Source of the DNA: JACDAN01 sp035535195 | GTDB taxonomy: Bacteria; Actinomycetota; Thermoleophilia; Gaiellales; Gaiellaceae | DNA: 33,906 nucleotides | Assembly (NCBI GenBank): GCA_035535195.1 | Contig: DATLQK010000038.1 | Span: 1 to 33,906, forward strand | Reading direction: 5' to 3' | Part shown: in pieces, positions 28,554 through 33,906 of the stretch | How the letters are laid out: each line of letters starts with the position of its first letter | Numbering within the stretch: position 1 is the stretch's first letter | Position numbers and translations under genes: made by a program | Notes under the pieces: generated by a model | What the model saw: the letters and a program-made list of their open reading frames with translations, nothing else | What the model was told of the DNA's origin: nothing | Databases searched by the model: none

Positions 28554-29296
28554 TCGCGTCCTCCGGGGGTCGAGATGATCGTGCCGACGCGCTCGCCCTG
28601 GGCAACGCGCCGGATGTTGCCCGCCGCAAGTGCGAAGACGTAGATCGGAAGCCCATTGTCCATGCACAGGGACAGCGCCGTCGTGTCCATCACGCGCAGG
28701 CCGCGCTCGATCACCTGAAGGTGCGTCAGCTCCGGCAGCAGCTCGGCCTCAGGATCGACGCGCGGATCGCCGTCGTGGACGCCCTCCGCGCCGTGCTTCG
28801 CCATCAGGATCGCGTCGGCGCCGATCTCCAGCGCCCGCAGTGCCGCCGCCGTGTCCGTCGTGAAGAACGGGTTGCCCGTACCGGCCGCGAAGATCACGAC
28901 CCGGCCCTTCTCCAGATGGCGGATCGCGCGCCGGCGGATGTAGGGCTCCGCGACCTCGGACACCTGGATCGCCGAGAGCACGCGCGTGTGCAATCCCCGC
29001 CGCTCCAAAACGTCCTGGAGCGTCAACGAGTTGAGCACGGTTGCGAGCATCCCGGCGTAGTCGGCCGTGGCCCGGTCCATCCCCTCCGCCGCCGCGCTCA
29101 TCCCGCGGTAGATGTTCCCGCCCCCGACGACGATCGCGATCTCGACGCCGTTCGAGTGGAGGTCGCGGATCTCGTCCGCGATCCGCTCTACCTCGTGGAG
29201 GTCGATCCCGTACTCCCGGTCGCCCATTAGGGACTCCCCCGAGAGCTTCAGCAAGACCCGCTGAAAGGCGGGCTTGCCGTTCCGCTCAGCCGGCAA
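28550..29296 (-). CDS. pyrH: UMP kinase
   Basis: A 248-residue amino-acid-kinase-fold enzyme that phosphorylates UMP to UDP. It shows RVLLKLSGESLMGDREYGID, IAIVVGGGNIYRG, DYAGMLATVLNSLTLQDVLE, VIFAAGTGNPFFTTDTAAAL and ILMAKHGAEGVHDGDPRVDP. The likely start is TTG 29296, overlapping tsf by 11 bp; no ATG or GTG lies before the core, and no strong ribosome-binding site is visible, so translation may depend on coupling with tsf. Confidence 0.95.
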   Translation of the reverse strand: MPAERNGKPAFQRVLLKLSGESLMGDREYGIDLHEVERIADEIRDLHSNGVEIAIVVGGGNIYRGMSAAAEGMDRATADYAGMLATVLNSLTLQDVLERRGLHTRVLSAIQVSEVAEPYIRRRAIRHLEKGRVVIFAAGTGNPFFTTDTAAALRALEIGADAILMAKHGAEGVHDGDPRVDPEAELLPELTHLQVIERGLRVMDTTALSLCMDNGLPIYVFALAAGNIRRVAQGERVGTIISTPGGRE

Positions 29297-30083
29297 GGGC
29301 GTAGCGCTCGTACTCGAGCACTTCGAGCTGGTGCTCGGCGAGCGCCTTCTCGACCGTCTGCCCCGTGTCGTGGATCCAGTCCTGGTCGGGCAGGACGGTC
29401 TGGCCGAAGAAGCGCTTGGCGAGCATGCCCTCGATGATCTTCGGGCGGATCTCGTCGGGCTTCGACACCACGTCGGGGAGCTTCTCGAGAATCGAGCGCT
29501 CCGTCGCGAGGTCCTCCTCCGGAATCTCGTCCCGGTGCGCGTAGAGCGGCGCCGCGAAGGAGATGTGCATCGCGAGGAGGCGGGCGACGTCCTCCGGCCC
29601 GCGAGCGCGGACGAGGACGCCGATCTTGTTCGCGGGCGGGTGCACGTACGCGGAGAGCACCTCGTCGTCGCCCTGTTTCCGGAACCGCGTACGGCCCACG
29701 ATCACGATGTTCTCGCCGAGCTTGCCGACGAGCTGCAGGCGCTCTTCCTCGAGCCGGTCGGCCGCCTCGGGCCCCTCCTGCTCGACGATGTCGATGACCT
29801 GCTCGGCGAAGGCGCGGAAAGCCTCGTTCTTCGACACCGGCTCGGTCTCGCAGCCGACGGCGACGAGGGTCCCGTCGTCGCCCGAGATCCGGGCGAGCAC
29901 GATGCCCTCGGTCGTCTCCTTGCCGGCGCGCTTGCCGGCCTCGGCCATGCCGCGCTCCCGCAGGAGCTTCTTCGCGGCGTCGAGGTTGGCGTCCGCCTCC
30001 TGGAGCGCGCGCTTGGCGTCCATCATCCCCGCGCCGGTCTCATCTCGGAGCTGCTTCACGAGTGTGGCGGGGATCTCAGCCAT
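29286..30083 (-). CDS. tsf: Elongation factor Ts
   Basis: A 265-residue nucleotide-exchange factor for EF-Tu. The N-terminal UBA-like domain reads LVKQLRDETGAGMMDAKRAL, followed by the TEGIVLARI strand and CETEPVSKNEAFRAFAEQV of the core. The C-terminal part holds LPDVVSKPDEIRPKIIEGML and FFGQTVLPDQ. ATG 30083 overlaps the rpsB stop by 8 bp. Confidence 0.97.
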   Translation of the reverse strand: MAEIPATLVKQLRDETGAGMMDAKRALQEADANLDAAKKLLRERGMAEAGKRAGKETTEGIVLARISGDDGTLVAVGCETEPVSKNEAFRAFAEQVIDIVEQEGPEAADRLEEERLQLVGKLGENIVIVGRTRFRKQGDDEVLSAYVHPPANKIGVLVRARGPEDVARLLAMHISFAAPLYAHRDEIPEEDLATERSILEKLPDVVSKPDEIRPKIIEGMLAKRFFGQTVLPDQDWIHDTGQTVEKALAEHQLEVLEYERYALAG

Positions 30084-30963
30084 TCGCGTTCTCCTCCTCG
30101 GTCGCCTCGGTCACGAGGGCCGTCACCTCCGGCTGCGGCGCCTCGGGCTCGGGCTCCGGCGCGGCCTCGGGCTCCGGTTCCGGCGCTGCCTCGGCCTGGG
30201 CCTCGGGCTGCGCCTCCGCAACTGGCACCTCCTCCGGCTGGCCGTTCGCCTCGGCCGCTGCCTCGAACTCCTCCGGGCTCACCTGGGTCTTGCCTGCGTC
30301 GATCGCGTCCGCGATCGCGCGGATGATCAGACTGCACGAGCGAATCGCGTCGTCGTTCCCTGGAATGACGTAATCCGCCTCGTCCGGGTCGCAGTTCGTG
30401 TCCACGAGCCCGATCACCGGCAGGCCGAGCCGGCGCGCCTCGTTGACCGCGATCTGCTCCTTGCGGAGGTCGACGATGAAGACCGCGTCCGGCTGGCGCT
30501 TCAGGTCGGCGACGCCGCCGAGGTTCGCCTCCAGCTTCTCGAGCTCGCTCTGCATCGTCAGCCGCTCCTTCGCGGGCAGGAGCTCGAGCTGCCCCTCCTC
30601 GTTGAGGCGCCGGAGCTCGTGCAGGCGCTCGATCCGCGCGGACATCGTCCGCCAGTTCGTGAGCAGCCCGCCGAGCCAGCGGTGGTTGACGTACGGCATG
30701 CCGACGCGCCCCGCCTCCTGCTCGATCGAGTCCATCGCCTGCTTCTTCGTGCCGACGAAGAGGATCGTGCCACCGCGGGCCGAGAGATCGCGGGCGAAGC
30801 CGTACGCCTCGTCGATCAACTCCGCGGTCTTCTGGAGATCGATGATGTAGATGCCGCCGCGCTCCGTGAAGATGAAGCGCCGCATCTTCGGGTTCCAGCG
30901 TCTGGTCTGGTGGCCGAAGTGCACGCCGGCCTCCAGGAGGTCTCGCATCGAGACGACTGCCAT
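30076..30963 (-). CDS. rpsB: 30S ribosomal protein S2 with acidic C-terminal extension
   Basis: A 295-residue S2. Core marks are MRDLLEAGVHFGHQTRRWNP, FVGTKKQAMDSIEQEA, VNHRWLGGLLTNWRTM and GLPVIGLVDTNCDPDEADYV. The core ends near residue 235; the rest is a low-complexity Glu/Pro/Ala tail (APEPEPEAAPEPEPEAPQPE) of about 60 residues. ATG 30963 has AAGGGGGAAA as ribosome-binding site. It heads the rpsB-tsf-pyrH-frr run, the usual bacterial order. Confidence 0.97.
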   Translation of the reverse strand: MAVVSMRDLLEAGVHFGHQTRRWNPKMRRFIFTERGGIYIIDLQKTAELIDEAYGFARDLSARGGTILFVGTKKQAMDSIEQEAGRVGMPYVNHRWLGGLLTNWRTMSARIERLHELRRLNEEGQLELLPAKERLTMQSELEKLEANLGGVADLKRQPDAVFIVDLRKEQIAVNEARRLGLPVIGLVDTNCDPDEADYVIPGNDDAIRSCSLIIRAIADAIDAGKTQVSPEEFEAAAEANGQPEEVPVAEAQPEAQAEAAPEPEPEAAPEPEPEAPQPEVTALVTEATEEENANG

Positions 30964-31089
30964 GGTGGGTTTCCCCCTTTTGGTTTTCGTTGCGTTGTCG
31001 CCGACGGGGCGAACGTGGAACCCGTGCAGGACGGGCACCGCCACTCCGCTTGTCCGCCGGGTCGAAGGTCCCGGAAAGCGCCGCGCAGC
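30964..31089 (-). promoter_or_regulatory. rpsB leader region
   Basis: 126 bp without a gene between the pseudouridine synthase stop and rpsB. It contains a short CCCGT/ACGGG hairpin at 31021-31035 and the purine-rich ribosome-binding site. S2 often controls its own mRNA through the leader, so this is a candidate site; a clear promoter is not visible. Confidence 0.3.
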
Positions 31090-31998
31090 TTAGCGAAGCC
31101 CGGCGAGGTAGCCCTCCAAATCCTCGGGAAGCGGCGACTCCACGTCGACGCGCCCGCCCGTGAAGGGGTGGTCGAACGCGAGGCGCGTGGCATGCAGAAA
31201 CTGGCGACCGAGCGCGGGATCGGGCACGCCGTAGACGGGGTCTCCGACGACCGGCAGCCCGATCGCCGCGAGATGCACGCGGATCTGGTGCGTGCGGCCG
31301 GTCTCGAGGCGCACACGCAGAAGCGCGTACTGGCCCAGGAGCTTTTCGAGCTCGAAGTGGGTGACGGCGTCGCGCGGGCGGTCCGAGTCGAGCGACTGCC
31401 GCGTCGGGTCCTTCCGGTCCCGTCCGATCGGCGCTTCGATCCTCCCGGCCCGGGAGCGCGGCCGGCCGCGGACGAGTGCGAGGTACTCCCGCTCCAGCGC
31501 CCGGAGCCTCACCAGCTCCTTCAGCCGCTCGTGCGCCTCCTCGGACCGGGCGACGACAAGCAGGCCCGAGGTGTCCCGGTCGAGGCGGTGGACGATCCCC
31601 GGCCGCTCCTCCTCCCCGCCGGCGGCGCCGTGCGCGAGCACGCCGTGGACGAGCGTGCCGGTGTCGTGTCCCGCCGCCGGATGGACGACGACGCCGGCCG
31701 GCTTGTCGACGACGAGCAGGTGTGCGTCCTCGTACGCGACGCGTAGGCCGACCTCCTGCGGCTCGAGCCGTGGCGTCGCCGGAAGCTCGAGCTCGAGCGA
31801 TTCCCCGCCCGCCAACCGGGCGCTCTTCGCGGCCGGCGCGCCGTCCAGGAGCACCGCGCCGTCCCGCAGCAGCCCTTCCGCCGCCGTTCGGGAGCCGACC
31901 TCCGGCAGTCCGGCGAGGAACCGGTCGAGCCTGAGCCCGGCCGCCTCGTCAGGGACTGCGACGGTGAAACTGGATCGTTCTGGCACGGCGCGGCTCAC
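31090..31998 (-). CDS. rluD: RluA-family 23S rRNA pseudouridine synthase (RluD-like)
   Basis: A 302-residue protein with an N-terminal S4 RNA-binding domain (GLRLDRFLAGLPEVGSRTAA; LLRDGAVLLDGAPA) and a pseudouridine synthase domain. It has VVDKPAGVVVHPAAGH, the catalytic HRLDRDTSGLLVVARS (Asp), and LETGRTHQIRVHLAAIGLPV. RluD modifies 23S rRNA helix 69; the exact target within the RluA family is inferred. Its 5' part overlaps lspA by 50 bp, and lspA-rluD is a common pair. Confidence 0.92.
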   Translation of the reverse strand: MSRAVPERSSFTVAVPDEAAGLRLDRFLAGLPEVGSRTAAEGLLRDGAVLLDGAPAAKSARLAGGESLELELPATPRLEPQEVGLRVAYEDAHLLVVDKPAGVVVHPAAGHDTGTLVHGVLAHGAAGGEEERPGIVHRLDRDTSGLLVVARSEEAHERLKELVRLRALEREYLALVRGRPRSRAGRIEAPIGRDRKDPTRQSLDSDRPRDAVTHFELEKLLGQYALLRVRLETGRTHQIRVHLAAIGLPVVGDPVYGVPDPALGRQFLHATRLAFDHPFTGGRVDVESPLPEDLEGYLAGLR

Positions 31999-32479
31999 GG
32001 TCGGCGAGGAGCAGCGCGCCGATCAGGACGGCGACGCCGGAGACGATGAAGGCGTCCGCGAGGTTGAACGCCGGCCAGTACCGCAAGTCGAGGAAATCCG
32101 TGACGTGCCCGAGGCGGACGCGGTCGATCAGGTTCGAGACGCTGCCGCCGAGCAGGAGTCCGAGCGCCACCGGGAGGATCGGGTGCCGGCTCCCCGAGCG
32201 CGCGAAGAAGACGAGCATCCAGGTGACGGCGATCCCGGTCAGCACGATCACCCCCGCCGTCGCCGTCGAGAAGAAGCCGAAGGCGATGCCGGAGTTCTGG
32301 ACGTGGTGGATCGAGAGCGGGCCGAAGACGTGGACCTCCTCGCCCAGGTCGAGCGACGAGGACACGATCCGCTTCGTGACCTGGTCGGCCGCGATCGCGG
32401 CGAGGGCCACAGCCGCGAGCTCGACCCACTGCCAGAGCCCTGCTGCGAGCGACCGCCCCGCCCCCCATTGCGGAATCAC
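31949..32479 (-). CDS. lspA: Lipoprotein signal peptidase (SPase II)
   Basis: A membrane aspartyl protease that removes signal peptides of prolipoproteins. It shows AAIAADQVTKRIV, the helix VQNSGIAFGFF, and the two catalytic aspartates in SNLIDRVRLGHVTDFLDLRY and WPAFNLADAFIVSG, with four hydrophobic helices. The start is uncertain: GTG 32479 gives 176 residues, normal for LspA, while an in-frame ATG at 32566 would lie inside the upstream gene and add 29 unlikely residues. Neither has a good ribosome-binding site nearby, although a purine-rich stretch lies at 32523-32544. Confidence 0.92.
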   Translation of the reverse strand: MIPQWGAGRSLAAGLWQWVELAAVALAAIAADQVTKRIVSSSLDLGEEVHVFGPLSIHHVQNSGIAFGFFSTATAGVIVLTGIAVTWMLVFFARSGSRHPILPVALGLLLGGSVSNLIDRVRLGHVTDFLDLRYWPAFNLADAFIVSGVAVLIGALLLADREPRRARTIQFHRRSP

Positions 32480-32532
32480 GCCGTTCGTGGCCGAGCCGAC
32501 GCGAATCTCGGAGGAGCGGCGCGAGCTCTCCT

Positions 32533-32904
32533 CTACCTCTCTTCTTTGCGCTTGCAATCGATGCACAGAGTGGCCCAGGGCATCGCCTCGAGGCGGTCAG
32601 GCGAGATCTGGGCGCCGCAATTGACACAGGTGCCGTAGGTGCCGTCGTCGATGCGCTTCACCGCCGCGTCGATCTCCCCGAGCAGGCGCTCGTCGTGCTC
32701 CTCCAGCGTGTAGTCGATCTCCCGGTCGACGGTCTCGGTGGCCGTGTCCGCAGGGTGCTGGTCGGCGCTGCCGGAGACGAGCTCGCCCGTCTCGTCCACG
32801 AGCGACCCGGGATTCTCCTTGTGGAGGTGGTCGATCGCGCCGGTGATCGCCCTGCGGCGCTCGAGGAGCAGCGTCCGAAAGTGCTCGAGGTCGAGCTCGC
32901 TCAT
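32533..32904 (-). CDS. DksA/TraR-family zinc-finger protein
   Basis: A 123-residue protein with a helical N-terminal hairpin (LEHFRTLLLERRRAITGAID; VDREIDYTLEEHDERLLGEI) and a C4 zinc finger at about residues 92-117 (YGTCVNCGAQI and LCIDCK). DksA and TraR proteins bind the RNA polymerase secondary channel and modulate transcription, in some species with ppGpp. The family-typical R-I-D-D-G-T-Y-G-T-C motif is present. Gram-positive members are less studied, so the role is inferred. Confidence 0.9.
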   Translation of the reverse strand: MSELDLEHFRTLLLERRRAITGAIDHLHKENPGSLVDETGELVSGSADQHPADTATETVDREIDYTLEEHDERLLGEIDAAVKRIDDGTYGTCVNCGAQISPDRLEAMPWATLCIDCKRKEER

Positions 32905-32931
32905 CTGGGCCGGCCCTCCACCACGGCCAGT

Positions 32932-33366
32932 CTATGCGGCGGCGGCCTCGTCGGCGCCGTCTGACTCCTCGACGGTGTCCAGGGCCGTTCTCAGGAGCTC
33001 CTTGAGCCGGCGAACGTCCCGCTCGAGCCGTTCGCGCTCGGAAATCGCCTCGAAGGTGATCCGCCTGGCCTCGACGTGTGCCTCGGCGACGATCTGCTCG
33101 CTCTGGCGGCGGGCGGACTCCCTCTGCTCCTGGGCCGCGGCCTCCGCCGAGACCAGCGTCTTCCGCAGCAGCGTCTCGAGCTCGATGTGCCGCTGGAGCT
33201 CCTCCTCCAGCTGCTCGATCCGGTCGGCGAAGTCGGCGCGCTCGCGCCAGACGTCCTCGAAGCTGTCCGCGATCTCGTCCAGGAGCACCTCGACCGCGCT
33301 CCGCCGATAGCCCCAGAGGGCGCGTCCGATCGGCACGTGCCTGATCTCCACTGGCGTCAATCCCAT
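32932..33366 (-). CDS. DivIVA-domain protein
   Basis: A 144-residue protein with the short N-terminal DivIVA membrane-binding domain (PVEIRHVPIGRALWGYRRSA, then VEVLLDEIADSFEDVW) and a long coiled coil (FADRIEQLEEELQRHIELET; SERERLERDVRRLKELLRT). DivIVA-type proteins gather at curved membrane and organise polar growth or division. It is shorter than the actinobacterial polar-growth DivIVA (Wag31) and may be a division-site variant. It is followed upstream by yggT, as in many division clusters. Confidence 0.9.
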   Translation of the reverse strand: MGLTPVEIRHVPIGRALWGYRRSAVEVLLDEIADSFEDVWRERADFADRIEQLEEELQRHIELETLLRKTLVSAEAAAQEQRESARRQSEQIVAEAHVEARRITFEAISERERLERDVRRLKELLRTALDTVEESDGADEAAAA

Positions 33367-33379
33367 CTCACACCTCCCC

Positions 33380-33694
33380 TCAGTGGAACCGGTCGAGGAC
33401 GTTGATCACCACTTGGCTCGCGATCCAGAGCACGATGATCGCCACCATCGGCGACAGGTCGAGTGGGCCGAACGACGGTAGGAAGCGCCGGAAGATCCGC
33501 AGGTACGGCTCGCAGACGTCGTAGAGGAAGCGCTGGATCCGATTCAGCCAGATCGAATACGGCAGCTGGATCCAGGACATGAGGATGTAGGCGAAGATCA
33601 GGAGGAAGTAGACGAGCGTGAAGACCTGCACGAAGTTCTGCGCCGACGTCACCCAGTCGGCGAGCAGGATCGAAGCCGCTGCGAAGGCGTCCAC
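33380..33694 (-). CDS. YggT family membrane protein
   Basis: A 104-residue protein with two hydrophobic segments (FTLVYFLLIFAYILMSWIQL; MVAIIVLWIASQVVINVL) and the family mark YDVCEPYLRIFRRFLPSFGP followed by LDLSPM. YggT proteins often lie beside sepF and divIVA and are linked to division or osmotic adaptation. GTG 33694; first gene of the long minus-strand run in this window, with no clear ribosome-binding site. Confidence 0.9.
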   Translation of the reverse strand: MDAFAAASILLADWVTSAQNFVQVFTLVYFLLIFAYILMSWIQLPYSIWLNRIQRFLYDVCEPYLRIFRRFLPSFGPLDLSPMVAIIVLWIASQVVINVLDRFH

Positions 33695-33732
33695 GGCGTC
33701 ATTTTCGGGCTTTTTCGCGCTTCCCCTGCGGC

Positions 33733-33760
33733 TTGGCGCGGCTCGAGGGCCTTCTAGACT
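33733..33760 (+). promoter_or_regulatory. Candidate promoter for the antiporter gene
   Basis: TTGGCG (33733-33738) and TAGACT (33755-33760) are 16 bp apart. The start would be near 33767, leaving a leader of about nine bases before ATG 33776, with no Shine-Dalgarno site. Confidence 0.35.
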
Positions 33761-33775
33761 CGGCGGCAGCCGCCG

Positions 33776-33906
33776 ATGACGCTCGCCGAGCTCGCCGTGA
33801 CCGTCACCCTGCTCGGAGGACTCGGGCTCGTGGCGAGCCGATTCGGGCTCTCCGCGATCCCCGCCTACCTCCTGGCCGGGCTGCTGCTCGGGCCGAACGA
33901 GCCGAC
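33776..33906 (+). CDS. N-terminus of a probable cation/proton antiporter (3' end outside window)
   Basis: ATG 33776 opens a frame of 43 residues up to the window edge. It reads as a hydrophobic helix LAELAVTVTLLGGLGLVASR, a short turn, then FGLSAIPAYLLAGLLLGPNE. The pattern RFGLSAIPAYLLAGLLLGP is characteristic of the first helices of CPA2 (KefB/NapA-type) antiporters, which exchange Na+ or K+ for protons. Too little is visible to name the ion. Divergent from yggT. Confidence 0.75.
   Translation, partial: MTLAELAVTVTLLGGLGLVASRFGLSAIPAYLLAGLLLGPNEP

Noticed and set aside
30120..30240. CRISPR or tandem-repeat array
   Set aside because: The repetitive DNA encodes the Glu/Pro/Ala tail of S2 and has no repeat-spacer structure.
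29563..31746. 727-codon plus-strand open frame opposite tsf, rpsB and rluD
   Set aside because: Antisense to three certain housekeeping genes; low-complexity translation with no recognisable domain.

Overview
The window is a 33.9 kb piece of a high-GC bacterial chromosome with dense, mostly minus-strand, tightly overlapping genes (GTGA/ATGA overlaps, frequent GTG starts). The gene set points to the phylum Actinomycetota: a GarA-type FHA protein next to an FtsR-type MerR regulator, an RsiG-like small protein, DivIVA plus YggT, several candidate leaderless promoters, and the TTGTCCACA form of the DnaA box. A deep-branching class such as Thermoleophilia (Gaiellales-like) fits best, but that placement is inference. 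I see no transposase, integrase, phage gene or CRISPR array.

Region by region. (1) 1-5.2 kb: the end of an HD-GYP (c-di-GMP phosphodiesterase-type) gene; a DNA-binding-repeat protein with a palindromic operator-like pair upstream; a stand-alone class II glutaminase; two convergent RpoD-type sigma genes 6 bp apart; then a 573-bp gap upstream of the second sigma gene that holds a candidate structured small RNA with promoter and terminator, and a DnaA-box cluster. (2) 5.2-11 kb, minus strand: CDP-alcohol phosphatidyltransferase, fused sugar-phosphate nucleotidylyltransferase/phosphomannomutase-like protein, then rsiG-like, garA-like, ftsR-like, apt and a cysteine-rich unknown. This joins envelope precursor supply, second-messenger/kinase signalling and division control. 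(3) 11-19.1 kb: accessory genes, including secreted unknown proteins, a HutF-like amidohydrolase lacking the N-terminal region, a 968-residue fibronectin-III-repeat secreted protein, a frameshifted methyltransferase and a secreted propeller-like protein. (4) 19.2-20.5 kb: tRNA-Pro(GGG), a Rid-family protein, a second DnaA-box cluster and an XRE regulator. (5) 20.5-33.7 kb, minus strand: a long housekeeping run read as yggT, divIVA, dksA/traR-like, lspA, rluD-like, rpsB, tsf, pyrH, frr, uppS, cdsA, dxr, rseP, an FN3-like membrane protein, ispG, proS, XRE. It couples translation, the MEP isoprenoid pathway (dxr, ispG), undecaprenyl and phospholipid precursors and membrane proteolysis. The window ends in the start of a probable cation/proton antiporter gene on the plus strand.

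The most unusual items are a 164-bp imperfect palindrome filling the cdsA-dxr gap, the candidate small RNA upstream of the sigma gene, the RsiG-like protein in the garA-ftsR operon, and the two intergenic DnaA-box clusters.
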